A DNA stretch of 64,000 nucleotides from Strigamia acuminata (taxonomy: Eukaryota; Arthropoda; Chilopoda; Geophilomorpha; Linotaeniidae): contig OX442318.1 of NCBI GenBank assembly GCA_949358305.1, positions 1,040,501 to 1,104,500 on the forward strand. Reading direction: 5' to 3'. The notes under the pieces were generated by a model. That model was not told where the DNA came from and did no database searches. It saw only the letters and a program-made list of their open reading frames with translations. The stretch's first letter is position 1, and each line of letters opens with the position of its first letter. The translations under genes were made by a program, and so were the position numbers. This document shows, piece by piece, positions 21,720 through 33,000 of the stretch.

Positions 21720-24700
21720 TCAAGCGCTCAATACATTCATATCAACCAGAAAACGATTACAGAAATACACCAAATCGGTTTTATCCACGGATTTTGTGAA
21801 AATATCCGCAAAGTTGCACTTAGTGCCCACGTGTGTAATCTGAAGGTTATCTCTTCTTACTAGCTCCCGAATGAAGTGATATCGCACGTCGATATGTTTT
21901 GTTTTGCGATTCTCGACGTTGGACTTTGTAAAATCTACTGCCGAAATGTTATCGCATAACACATGATGATTAAATCTATCCGCCAATTCGGGAACAATTT
22001 CGTAAAGCACTCTCAGAATCCATATGTAGTCTTTTACTGTCTCAGTAAGAGCTACATACTCTGCCTCCATGGTCGATAACGTGACGTTTCGTTGTTTGAA
22101 CGTTCTCCAATATACGGGTGAATTTCCTAGCAATATAATGGTTCCTCCAACGGAAATTCTGTCGTCTCTGTTGTTTGCATAGTCGGAATCACTGTAGCCA
22201 ACGACCTCGACACGATCATTCGGGAAGAGCATCAATCCAAGGCTCTTTGTTGTCCTGAGGTAACTTAGCAAATCCAGCAATGCGATCCAATGGTCCCATC
22301 CTGGATTGGACTGAAATTGGCTAAGGATGTTGATGGCATACGTTAAGTCGGGTCTGGTTCTTGATCCAATAAATGCCAGACATCCCAATAGGTTCCGGTA
22401 GGGGATCTTTTCCATAATCCTAAAGTCTTCAATCGTGCTCGGACATTGTTGCTTGGTGAGAATGGTAGATTTTACCATAGGCTGTGATCGAATCTTCACT
22501 AGCTTCAAGTGGTCGTCGAATCTCAACAAGACTTTATTGATGTAGGTCTTTTGATGTAACACCATCTGCTCTCTATATGAGGTAAATTCGACGCCTAACA
22601 ATTTTTTTGTCTGTCCAAGAATGACCAAATCGAATTGTGTTTTGACCATATTTAACACATGCATGGCATCTTCATACTGCTTTCCAAAAACTACAATGTC
22701 GTCCACGTAGACTATTAGATATGCGATGTTTCCATATTTATATACGCAGTTGCACCAATTTACGTGTTGCAGTCCGAGTCCAAGCAAGGTGTCCTCCAAT
22801 TCAATTCCCCATTCACGTCCTGACTGGTGCAAGCCGTAAATTGCTCGGAGAAGTTTACAGACATAGTTTTCCTTGCCTTGGCAAACAAAACCCTTTGGCT
22901 GGCGCATGTAAACAGTTTTGTGCAACTTAGCGTAGAGGTAAGCACACTTCACGTCGGCTTGGATGTAACTCCACTTCAACATGCAGACAAGCAACGTGAA
23001 CATAAATCGAACGATAGAGAAGTCGACTACTGGTGAAAATGTTTCTTCATACGACTCGCCGTAGACTTGCGAGAAGCCTTGCGCGACAAGTCTCGCTTTG
23101 TAGCGCGCGATTTTTCCCTCATCGTTCTGCTTGGTGGTGTATATCCATTTGCAGCCAATTATCTTGGTGTCTGGCGGCGGTGGGACCAATTCCCACACCT
23201 CACGCTCGTGCATCGTATCAATCTCGTCGCACATCGCTTGATCCCACTGTTGTTTTTCAGGTGCATTGGCGACTTGTTCAAAGCGCGTTGGGATAAACAC
23301 TTCGAGATGATTCGCTTCCAAGTCAACGTCAATGTCATCCGCTGTTACATTCGATTCGGAAGGCTTCTTTTTCCTTTTGTCGTCAAAAAGGTGCTCCGGA
23401 ATGCGAAGATTGTGCTCCACACAATAGCGTTTGACCTCCGGAATTGAACGCAGTCTTGGTTTGTCGTATCCTTCAATTGTATATTCAATGTCCTTCTGCC
23501 CTGTTGGTCTTGCCTTCTCGGTCTTTTTCCATACGAGAGCTGGTATGGTCGGAATTGGGTTTGGAAAAACCTGTCCAGGTTGTTGCAAAACGTTTGGTTG
23601 CTGCACTGCTGGCAAGTTGTGTTGCAATGCATCGTCCGGCAGTCTAAACTTCAACCTGACTGGAGGTAAATCTTCTTCCTCTTTCTTCTTGATAGGTTGT
23701 GGCGGGGGTAGCGGTGGCCTCACATCCTCGTCAGAGTAGTATTGACGGTCATTGTCGTTGTCCAGATTATCATTGAGATTGTCAATGTATGTCGTATATC
23801 TCTCCGGTAGGCCCAGCACGCCTTCAACACCGCGCCTGCTCTCAACGAATTTTACGTCGCTGGTCTCAATAACTTTTGAAAAATCGGGTAACCAGACTCT
23901 GTACCCCTTTGTAATTCTGGAATATCCTAACATGATTCCATGGAGTCCTTTGTTGTCGATTTTTCCATCACGTACTCGCTTTTGAACAAAACAGAGACTT
24001 CCAAATTTTCGTAAATGTCGAAGTGATGGTTTGCGGCCATAATATAACTCCATTAGTGTTTTATCTGAGTTTAACTTTGCAATCCTGTTCCTAAGGTAGT
24101 TGAAAGTTAAAATTGCCTTGCCCCAAAAGCGATGTTCCAGTTGTGCGTCGTAAATGAGCGCTCGCATCCCATTTGCTAATGTCTGGTTTAATCTTTCAGA
24201 CACACCGTTTTGGGCTGGTGTGTACGCATTTGTCCTTTCGTGAGCGATCCCTTGTTGGTCAAGATACTCTCCAAACTTATTGGAACAAAACTCCATCCCA
24301 TTGTCCGTGCGGATGGCCAAGATTGACTTTCCAAGTAATCTTTCAATCCGTTTTGCGTGTTTTTGGAAAATGCCGAACACTTCATCCTTCTGTTTCATCA
24401 AATAAACCGTGGAATAACGGGAAAAATCATCCGTAATAGTCAGGAAATATCTATTTCCTGAAAGTGTTGGCGTTGAAAAAGCCCCGCATACATCCATGTG
24501 CAAAAGTTCCAACGGTTGCTTCGATCTAATTCCTGGTAAAGATTTATGAGAGATGGCCTTTTTCTTCGCCAGCGTGCAGACGTCACACTGCGTGATTGGC
24601 ACGTCCAAAATCGGTAGTCCAACTACTGCATCACGCTTGCTCATTTCTTGCACGCTTGGGAAGTGGATGTGTCCAAGTCTCTCATGCCATAATCTCGCTT

Positions 24701-26183
24701 CTTCTGGATTGGAGGCCTTTTTGGTTGAGCTAGTCGGTTCTTGCATTTGTTGTGTTTGTTGCTCGCCAGTACTCGCCTTGTTGCTTTCTTTCAACTTCAA
24801 TTTTTCAATGTCTAGTTTTGAATCACTTGTTTTGACATAATAAAGTCTGTCCTTTTTAATTGCCTCCATTAATTGTCTCTTCCATTGTGGATCGTAGATT
24901 TTCACTACTCCCGAGCCAATTGCCACTTTGCATCTGGCTTCGTCGATGCAAGGTCCCGACAATAGATTTCTCCTTAAATCTGGCGCGTAATACACTTTCT
25001 TCAATGTGATTGGGATTGTGTCAGTTCCCACCACACACATCACGCACACGTCTCCTACTCCTTGGATTTGTATTAGCGTCTTCTTGTCCGCTTGGCTTAT
25101 AGTGCCTTTCATTTCTTGGAAATTTACGAATTGGTTCCTATCCTTACAGAAATGCCCAGTGGCCCCGGTATCATAGATCCAACAACTGCTGGTTGCGCCA
25201 CACTGCAGCATCTCCTCTTCACTCAATTCGGTAAGGAAACCAACATTCATCATATCCGTGTCCAATTCTTCGACAGTATTCGTGTTTTGGTTACTAGCTG
25301 GTGTGAGTTGGACTGTGCAATCCCTCGCCCAGTGCCCTGGCTGATTGCATCGGAAACACGGCCCCCGTGGTGATGATCCGGTGGTGTTTCCTCGAAAATT
25401 CCTTGTGTTCTTGTTTCCACGATAATTCGATCGTCCACCTCTTTGTCCTCCTCCAAATCCACGATTATTCTGGCTACTGTTCCCTTGTTGCTGTTGTTGC
25501 TGGAGCTTTGGTGTGTTATCGTTATTCTTCGTGTTGGAGTTGTTTGGCCCCGTGCTGAAGGCATCGATAACTGACCCCTGGCCAGAATCCCGCCTCTGTT
25601 GCGCAAGTCTGCCTTCTTCGGCCACTAACTCCACTTCCACCTTTTCCAGTGTAAAGTCTTTGTCATCCCATCTGTATATGCTCTGCACAATCGATTGAAA
25701 CTCCTGTGGCAAATAACGGATCAATTGAAAGGCTTTATACAGATTGTCCAACTCGTGTTTAACGTCCGCTAATTTCTTCGCGGCATTCCTAATTTTAGCG
25801 GCAAAAATCCCAATTGTTTCTGTGGCTGGGTCATATTTGAGACTGAAAAATTCGTCCAGTAAACGTATTATACGTGCCCTCGATACCGGCTCGAAATTTG
25901 TCTTTAGTGTGTCCCATGCGGTTTTGGCGTCTTCAATCCCGTTGAGCAACTCGTGGTATTGCTCCTCGATTGAATAATAGATTAGGCTGAAAGCCCTTCC
26001 CTTCCGCAACTGGTAGTCGGATCGATCTCGCCATGACGCTCCAGGTGCTAGTGCTTCCTCTGTTCCATCTGTGAACGCCCAACAGCCATGGTGCATCAAC
26101 AGAACCTTTATCTGTTGCTTCCAACCATCATAATTTGTCCGATTCAATAGTGTAACTTTCCTGTCCAACTTGTCCGATTCCAT
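21720..26183 (-). CDS. Copia gag-pol polyprotein (1487 aa)
   Basis: A single frame from ATG at 26183 (MESDKLDRKVTLL); the frame is open for 25 more codons upstream, but this ATG matches usual Copia gag starts. Order along the protein: gag; zinc knuckle CFRCNQPGHWARDC (about 275); aspartic protease DTGA (about 338); integrase HHCC (about 500-540) and catalytic core with HMDVCGAF, RTDNGMEF and SERLNQTL; reverse transcriptase with YVDD; RNase H with YSDSDYANNRDD, MEAEY and ADIFTKS. This protease-integrase-RT-RNase H order defines Ty1/Copia. All signature residues are present and there is no frameshift or stop. Similarity to the TNT 1-94/Copia group is from memory of motif wording, not from a search. 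Confidence 0.95.
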   Translation of the reverse strand: MESDKLDRKVTLLNRTNYDGWKQQIKVLLMHHGCWAFTDGTEEALAPGASWRDRSDYQLRKGRAFSLIYYSIEEQYHELLNGIEDAKTAWDTLKTNFEPVSRARIIRLLDEFFSLKYDPATETIGIFAAKIRNAAKKLADVKHELDNLYKAFQLIRYLPQEFQSIVQSIYRWDDKDFTLEKVEVELVAEEGRLAQQRRDSGQGSVIDAFSTGPNNSNTKNNDNTPKLQQQQQQGNSSQNNRGFGGGQRGGRSNYRGNKNTRNFRGNTTGSSPRGPCFRCNQPGHWARDCTVQLTPASNQNTNTVEELDTDMMNVGFLTELSEEEMLQCGATSSCWIYDTGATGHFCKDRNQFVNFQEMKGTISQADKKTLIQIQGVGDVCVMCVVGTDTIPITLKKVYYAPDLRRNLLSGPCIDEARCKVAIGSGVVKIYDPQWKRQLMEAIKKDRLYYVKTSDSKLDIEKLKLKESNKASTGEQQTQQMQEPTSSTKKASNPEEARLWHERLGHIHFPSVQEMSKRDAVVGLPILDVPITQCDVCTLAKKKAISHKSLPGIRSKQPLELLHMDVCGAFSTPTLSGNRYFLTITDDFSRYSTVYLMKQKDEVFGIFQKHAKRIERLLGKSILAIRTDNGMEFCSNKFGEYLDQQGIAHERTNAYTPAQNGVSERLNQTLANGMRALIYDAQLEHRFWGKAILTFNYLRNRIAKLNSDKTLMELYYGRKPSLRHLRKFGSLCFVQKRVRDGKIDNKGLHGIMLGYSRITKGYRVWLPDFSKVIETSDVKFVESRRGVEGVLGLPERYTTYIDNLNDNLDNDNDRQYYSDEDVRPPLPPPQPIKKKEEEDLPPVRLKFRLPDDALQHNLPAVQQPNVLQQPGQVFPNPIPTIPALVWKKTEKARPTGQKDIEYTIEGYDKPRLRSIPEVKRYCVEHNLRIPEHLFDDKRKKKPSESNVTADDIDVDLEANHLEVFIPTRFEQVANAPEKQQWDQAMCDEIDTMHEREVWELVPPPPDTKIIGCKWIYTTKQNDEGKIARYKARLVAQGFSQVYGESYEETFSPVVDFSIVRFMFTLLVCMLKWSYIQADVKCAYLYAKLHKTVYMRQPKGFVCQGKENYVCKLLRAIYGLHQSGREWGIELEDTLLGLGLQHVNWCNCVYKYGNIAYLIVYVDDIVVFGKQYEDAMHVLNMVKTQFDLVILGQTKKLLGVEFTSYREQMVLHQKTYINKVLLRFDDHLKLVKIRSQPMVKSTILTKQQCPSTIEDFRIMEKIPYRNLLGCLAFIGSRTRPDLTYAINILSQFQSNPGWDHWIALLDLLSYLRTTKSLGLMLFPNDRVEVVGYSDSDYANNRDDRISVGGTIILLGNSPVYWRTFKQRNVTLSTMEAEYVALTETVKDYIWILRVLYEIVPELADRFNHHVLCDNISAVDFTKSNVENRKTKHIDVRYHFIRELVRRDNLQITHVGTKCNFADIFTKSVDKTDLVYFCNRFLVDMNVLSA

Positions 26184-26967
26184 CGTAATTTGCGCTTGTA
26201 AAATGCTCAAACTCGGTTTCAGACACGGCACGAACACTTGTTTCCCCCAAAAAAACACTTTCTGTACTGGTAAATCGCAACTAGGTGCAGTGTTGCGAGG
26301 TTAGTTCGCTCTTAAACTAAGTTAGTAAATCCTGTTACAACACTAAGCTAACAATATATTGAAAATTTGACAAATATTCAGTAAAATGTTCGAAAATGGT
26401 GTTTTCCTGACGTTGTTTAGCTGTAGTTCTAGTTGAATTACACTTCCCGTGTATTTTCCAGCTCCAAATTGTCTTTTCTCGTTGATTCTCTCGTCTTGTG
26501 TCGATTCCGCAAATTGTTCATTTAATTCCAGGTCGTTCTCGTGAAAATCCTTTTCCTCCGCTCGTATTATCCTGGATTCCCGTTCACACTTCGCGTGTGG
26601 TTGCTGGGAATTTGCGCCGTCGTACAACCCACGTCGAGACGTTATTTTCATCCAAAAATAACGACACGTCGTCGTTACGTATCGGCGCTTTCCGATCCCG
26701 AAATAAATTCCCGAAAACAGGAATAAACAAAAGAAAGAATTAATAATTGTGTATAGTTCGAACCAATTATTGTTCCTGTGCTCCGTGGCGTCTAGTTGTC
26801 GCCTCCAAAGTCGTGGAATCCAGGCACAAACACAAATTGATGACATCCATCATGGGCGCCGCCATTTTGGATGAAAATGAGGAAATTTTCACTGCTGACC
26901 TCAAATGACTCAAACTGCTTCAAAATCACACTGGACACTTTTCCTGCTTTATATTGGCCCATAACCT
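26184..26967 (-). other. Copia leader and primer binding site
   Basis: 784 bp between the 5' LTR and gag. Directly inside the LTR the minus strand reads AGGTTATGGGCCAATATAA, which resembles the copia-type site that pairs with an internal half of initiator tRNA-Met. A 167-codon frame at 26846-26343 has no recognisable domain and is treated as non-coding. Confidence 0.6.
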
Positions 26968-27272
26968 TGTTGAAATTGCTTGTATACTTGTGTTAATTGC
27001 ATAGTTCTGCAGCAATGGTGTGGAAAAAGTCCAAAGTAAAAACACAGGTGTTTACAGGTATGAAATCAAACATAGAGTGAGTTTTATTTCTCAAGTCACA
27101 TGACATGCCCACAGGTATACAACGCCACCTTATGGGAACAAAAGCAAACACACTTGTAAATAGAGCAGCGGCTATTTGTTTAGCCAAATGCAAAAGATAA
27201 CAAAAGGTCACGATAAACATACAAAGTGTCACAGCTTGACAATACGATACATTAGCACATAATATCTCAACA
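26968..27272 (-). repeat. Copia 5' LTR
   Basis: 305 bp, apparently identical to the LTR at 21397-21701. The element promoter would lie here. Confidence 0.95.
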
Positions 27273-28496
27273 CGGAGAGCATCCGGGGAGCCACCGGGGA
27301 GCGTCCGAGAAGCCTTCGGGGAGTGTCCGGGGAGCCTCTGGAGAGCGTCCGGGGAGCGTCGGGGAGCCACCGGGGAGCGTCCGAGAAGCCTCCGGGGAGC
27401 GTCTGGGGAGCCTCCGGAGAGCATCCGGGGAGCCACCGGGGAGCGTCCGAGAAGCCTCCGTGGAGCGTCCGGGGAGCCTCCGGGGAGCTACCGGGGAGTG
27501 TCCGGGGAGCGTCCGAGAAGCCTCCGGGGAGCGTCTGGGGAGCCTCCGGAGAGCGTCCGGGGAGCCACCGGGGAGCGTCCGAGAAGCCTCCGGGGAGCGT
27601 CTGGGGAGCCTCCAGAGAGTGTCCGGGGAGCGTCCAAGAAGCCTCCGTGGAGCGTCCGGGGAGCCTCTGGAGAGCGTCCGGGGAGCGTCGGGGAGCCACC
27701 GGGGAGCGTCCGAGAAGCCTCCGGGGAGCGTCCGGGGAGCCACCGGGGAGCGTCCGGGGAGCGTCCGAGAAGCCTCCGTGGAGCGTCCGGGGAGCCTCCG
27801 GAGAGCGTCCGGGGAGCTACCGGGGAGTGTCCGGGGAGCGTCTGAGAAGCCTCCGGGGAGAGTCCGGGGAGCCTCCGGGGAGCTTCCGGGGAGCCTCCGG
27901 AGAGCGTCCGGGGAGCGTCCGGGGAGCGTCCGAGAAGCCTCCGTGGAGCGTCTGGGGAACCTCCGGAGAGCGTCCGGGGAGCGTCCGGGGAGCCACCGGG
28001 GAGCGTCCGAGAAGCCTCCGTGGAGCGTCCGGGGAGCCTCCGGGGAGCTACCGGGGAGTGTCCGGGGAGCGTCCGAGAAGCCTCCGGGGAGCGTCTGGGG
28101 AGCCTCCGGAGAGCGTCCGGGGAGCCACCGGGGAGCGTCCGAGAAGCCTCCGGGGAGCGTCCGAGAAGCCTCCGGGGAGCGTCTGGGGAGCCTCCGGAGA
28201 GTGTCCGGGGAGCGTCCGGGGAGCCTCTGGAGAGCGTCCGGGGAGCGTCGGGGAGCCACCGGGGAGCGTCCGAGAAGCCTCCGGGGAGCGTCTGGGGAGC
28301 CTCCGGAGAGCATCCGGGGAGCGTCTGGGGAGCCTCCGGAGAGCATCCGGGGAGCCACCGGGGAGCGTCCGAGAAGCCTTCGGGGAGCCTCCGGAGAGCG
28401 TCCGGGGAGCATCCGGGGAGCCATCGGGGAGCGTCCGGGGAGCCTCCATGGAGCGTCCGGGGAGCCTCCGGAGAGCGTCTGGGGAGCCTCCGGGGA
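27273..28496. repeat. GC-rich 11-bp satellite, right block
   Basis: Same 11-bp unit family as 20392-21396. Across the insertion, the unit broken at CGGAG resumes as GGAGAGCATCC, so the two blocks were one array of about 2.2 kb. It is followed at 28497-28590 by an AT-rich repeat of GACCATTTTT/TTTGATCATA. Confidence 0.95.
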
Positions 28497-28972
28497 TTTG
28501 ACCATTTTTGACCATTTTTGACCATTTTGATCATATTTGATCATATTTGATCATATTTGACCATATTTGATCATATTTGACAAAATTTGATCAAATTGGG
28601 GGACCCTTGGGGTTTGAAGTTGTGGCAACAGATTCGGAAATTTGTTCCAAAAATTTTTAAAAAAGGACTGATCTGAATGTTTAAACAAAGTTTCATTTTT
28701 AGATTTTGTCGCTGAAAACGATGGTGCTAATAACTTTTCGATCGGACTAACGGTTGACTTTTAATTTGAAAAAAAACGATTCTATTTGTGTAAATTTATC
28801 AAACAGAATGGATAAAGTTGTAGTGGTCGGGATACAGCAGGGATACAGCATAAAAGCCTTTTTTCAAAAACGTAGTTTTTAAGGCTTTTATTAAACGCTT
28901 TTATTTAACTTGACATGAATGTTTGTCTGTGTGTTTCAACTTTCGGTTTGTGTAATGTCCAAAATGAATTAA
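28497..28972. other. Intergenic
   Basis: A short tandem repeat (28497-28590, 10-11-bp units around TTTGATCATA), then unremarkable AT-rich DNA. No gene. Confidence 0.4.
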
Positions 28973-29260
28973 AGGTCAAGTGCACTGAGTGGGATTTTTA
29001 CATTTTCTGAAAGCCCATATTAAAAAACTAATAATCATCGTGTAAAAAATTAAATTGTTTTAGTAATTATTTTATAATAACAATCCAAAAACGTAGTTAA
29101 CAAAAAGCAATGCATGATGGTTGCAGACGTCTTGCCCTGCGTTTTTGGATTATTATTATAAAATAATTACCGCAACAATTTAATTTTTTTTATGATGATT
29201 ATTGGTTTTTTAGTACGGGCTTTCAGAAAATGTAAAAATCCCACTCAGTGCACTTGACCT
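28973..29260. mobile_element. TTAA-flanked MITE with long inverted repeats
   Basis: 288 bp bounded by TTAA at 28969-28972 and 29261-29264. The arms start AGGTCAAGTGCACTGAGTGG, stay nearly complementary for about 130 bp, and leave a short loop. TTAA targets suggest a piggyBac-mobilised element, but the arm ends are not diagnostic. Confidence 0.65.
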
Positions 29261-30026
29261 TTAAAAAAGTAATCATAAGATTTGAAAGTAGACTTTTCTG
29301 GTGCAGTTATTGGTCTACTATGCTTTAATATCTGTTACTGTTGCAGAGATATTGTCGAAAAACGGAAGTATAAGTTTAAAGCAAAATAGTGTATGACAAC
29401 TATCACATGTTGTGGCGACGGTTTGGACTGGATTAATTAATGGTTTCGCATCTACGTTGAAAATCATTTATTTTTAATTGCAATTTTTTAAATTTTTTAA
29501 TTTTAAAATCTCTTTTTGAAATCGTCTGGCATAGTCCGGATTCGAACCCGGACACATTTCCGTCGTGATGTCTCAAAATACTCGACATCTAACCTCGAAG
29601 CTTCCGCTTCTTGTTATCACTCTTGTGTCGAATTCCCTTACTTATAGAGTTAAGAGAGAAAGTTAAAGTAAAGTGCATTTTGGCAAGATATGAGAGGACA
29701 GGTGCGGTGTTGCAAGGGCTTTCATGTGTCAAACAACTTGTAATAAAACACGCCGTACATTACATACTGTTCAAAATAGATCTTTAAAGAGTAAAGTCAG
29801 TTATTAAAACATCTCAATCAACAAGATTGTACATTTCATTCGGTAATTACTACTTACATGATCGAATAATATTAATAAATATGACAAAAATAATTCTCTA
29901 AACATTTCATCGCTCAATTCATGTAGAAAACAATGTCCCAACTCGTGACAACCAATCAACGATGCGTCCTTCGCTTTAAAACAATAAAAAAACAAAAACA
30001 AAAACGCGTTAATCTCCTTCAAATCA
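29261..30026. other. Intergenic with tRNA-like B-box
   Basis: On the minus strand near 29530-29600 the stem-loop GTCCGGGTTCGAATCCGGAC resembles a TPsiC arm/B box, preceded by a hairpin GATGTC...GACATC. No complementary acceptor stem is found, so it is not a working tRNA gene; a SINE relic is possible. The 3' UTR of RIC1 probably occupies part of 29800-30026. Confidence 0.35.
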
Positions 30027-33000
30027 CTACGAAATCGCACATTCCATGCGAGAGGAAGTCGACGGGGGCGTCGAGGGACACGCCGACTGCGAGTAGTCGT
30101 CGTGGTCGAGCCGTGTTCGGTCGCTTTGTTCGGCGGCGTCGTCGTCGTCGTCGTCGTCGTCGCGCTCGTCGGGCGTCTCGGCGCGATTCGCGGGCGACGC
30201 AGCTCTGGCGGACGACGCTTCATCCTCGATCGGCGGCCCGATGGAGTTGGCGCTGTCCACGGAAGACGCGCTGCTCCGCGGTTTGTTCCAGATTATTTTG
30301 TTGAGAACGGTCAGTTGGCCGCGGATTGTCTGCATGAACGCTTTGTAACCAAAACTGCGAAAGGAAGAGTTTTAAACGAGTTTTCAGTGTTTATATTTGT
30401 TGTTTAGTCACCATTGTTTGTTCGTCCACTGTTCGATGGACAGAATGGCTTCTCGTAGCCGCACGGGCACGTCCTGCTCCTGATCTATCACGCGAGACGC
30501 GTTCACGGTCCTCATGACGGCCATGGCGTCTCTTAAAACGATCGAAATGAGCAGGGAATAGTCCAGACAACCCGCTTCCATCATCAGTTGCAGCAAATAT
30601 CTAAAAAGAAATGAAAAAATTCATTAATTTGTTGTAACTAAAGAAAAAATCGATAGAAAACTTAAGAAAACTTATAAATTTCAACAAAAATCGATAGAAA
30701 ACTTAAGAAAACTTATAAATTTCAACAAAAATCGATAGAAAACTTATAAATTTCAACAATAATCGATAGAAAACTTATAAATTTCAACAAAAATCGATAG
30801 AAAACTTATAATTTTCAACAAAAAATCGATAGAAAACTTATAAATTTCAACAGAAATCGACAGAAAACTTATAAATTTCGACAAAAATCGACAGAAAACT
30901 TATAAATTTCGACAAAAATCGATAGAAAACTTAAAAAAACACACAAATGTCAACAAAAAATTCATACAATCGATTAAAACCAATCAAAAGCCGATAAACA
31001 TCAATGACAATAAATCAGTTCCAAACAAAGACTTAAAACTATGAATTCACCTGAGCTGCACTTCCGAGTGGTGCGGTCCCTTATTGGCCACCTGCTGCGA
31101 CAAATGCTCCAAATTGCAATTCAACTGCAGCCCGTTCCAAGTGCCCTCGTCCAAAAAGGTCAAATCGCCGTCGCCGCCCCACAGCGAGCTCTCCTCGGAC
31201 AACTCGACCGTGTGCAGACTCCCCTCGTCGTCGCTCACCATCCGCGGTCTCAGCTGCGCCTCCATCGGCTGATTTCCGTTCAATATCTGATCCAACGACG
31301 CGTGATTCACGCTCAAACGTCGTGCGGGTCCGTTGTTGCTCAGGTACCCGCTGTCGCCGATCAACGTCGAGTGATGCGACGCCGGTTTCGCCTCGCACTC
31401 GCCCACCGCATCGTCCAGCGACAAACAATCTGAAATTTCATCCACTTTATTCCATTATATTCCATTTTAAATCGATTTTTTTTGTTATAATTTTTAAATC
31501 GATTTTTCTTATCGATTTTAAATCGATTTTTTGTTATCGATTTTAAATCGATTTTTGTTATCAATTTTAAATCGATTTTTTTGTTATCGATTTAAAATCG
31601 ATTTTTTTTGTTATCGATTTAAAATCGATTTTTATTATCGATTTAAAATCGATTTTTTTTTTTGTTATCGATTTTTTGTTATCAATTTTAAATCGATTTT
31701 TTTGTTATCGATTTTAAATCGATTTTTTTTCTTGCCTAATTGTTTCCTGGTTTGGGTGAACTGCGGGATCGGGTACGGCCATTGGAAGTCTTGGTGGATT
31801 TTCTTGAGGGTTAGGACGAAATCTTCGATTTTGGCCGCTCGGCTTCTGCAAAAACGTCGCGGGAATGTTGAGAGAATGTTCGGAGCTTCATTTCCTCGTT
31901 TTACCGTTCTTTTTTCAGCCAGGTGACCAAGTGGATGTCGAGATAAGCGGCAAAGCTGCCCAGGTCGCGCAGCCGACACGAACTGAGCAGTTTACGCGTG
32001 TGCCGATGGAGGATGACGTCGATGAAAAATTCTTCCGCCGTTCCGTCTTTACTCATCGATTTCCTAAACACACATTCCTTATAAATACCAATACCAACTA
32101 GGCCTGTGCGAATTTGCGATTAATCACAATGCGATTTTTTATTTTGTGAATATCGCAACTACTTAAGTCGCTAGCTCTCGTTTGCGATATATCGCGATTA
32201 TTATGATTATTGCGATTACTGCGATTACTGCGAAATTGCAATTATTCACGATTTTTACGATTTTTTTGGCAATTTTTCACGATTTTTACGATTTTTTTGG
32301 CAATTTTTCACAATTTTTACGAATTTTTTGGCCTTTTTTCACGATTTTTACAAAGTTTGAATTAAAAATTGAGATAATAAATTGATTAGAGGTGTTACCG
32401 GCTGATATTTGTTGTTGGCATTGCGATATTGCGATATCTTGCGATATTGGGATATCTTGCGATATTGGGATATCTTGCGATATTGCCGATATCTTGCGAT
32501 ATCTTGCGATTATTTGCGATATTGCGATTATTGCGATTATATCGCAATCCAATATCGCAATCGCATTCGCAACAATCCAATATCGCACAGGCCTAATACC
32601 AACTAATGATTGAAAATAAAAAATATCAACAGACAGATGTACAGAGTAGGCCTAGCACACTGTAATTCAAAAAACATTGATCAAATCAACAAATAATTAA
32701 AATAAATTGAAAAGTGAATAAAATCATGATTTTTATCATAGAAAAAATAAAAAAAAGTCAAGAAAATGGATGAAAACATCAACAAAAGTCAAGAAAATGG
32801 ATGAAAACATCAACAAAAGTCAAGAAAATGGATGAAAACATCAAGAAAGTCAAGAAAATGGATGAAAACATCAAGCAAACAAAACCCAAATGAAATGCAA
32901 TAAAAATGAACAGAGCACCCACCTCTTAATCGGAATAGGTTTCGTACTCGACATCTGCACGGACGACGACTCCGACCCGGAGACCTTGGCCGTACTAGTC

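Larger units (their letters stand above)
21397..27272 (-). mobile_element. Complete Copia LTR retrotransposon
   Basis: 5876 bp on the minus strand, flanked by a 5-bp duplication CGGAG (21392-21396 and 27273-27277). LTRs of 305 bp lie at each end and no difference between them was noticed. A polypurine tract adjoins the 3' LTR and a tRNA-type primer site adjoins the 5' LTR. One uninterrupted gag-pol frame fills 26183-21720; 26184-26967 is leader. It interrupted a GC-rich satellite whose 11-bp register continues across the two flanks. Matching LTRs and an intact frame imply a recent, possibly still active insertion. Confidence 0.95.

Noticed and set aside
22721-25977. Plus-strand frames of 60-126 codons across the Copia element
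   Set aside because: Antisense shadows of the intact minus-strand gag-pol.
26343-26846. 167-codon frame in the Copia leader
   Set aside because: No domain, lies in the leader between primer site and gag; likely non-coding.
27267-28544. 425-codon and similar frames in the right satellite block
   Set aside because: Same 11-bp repeat artefact as the left block.
29520-29605. tRNA-like stem-loop with GGTTCGAATCC
   Set aside because: No matching acceptor stem and the T-loop does not fold as a normal tRNA; kept only as a possible SINE relic.
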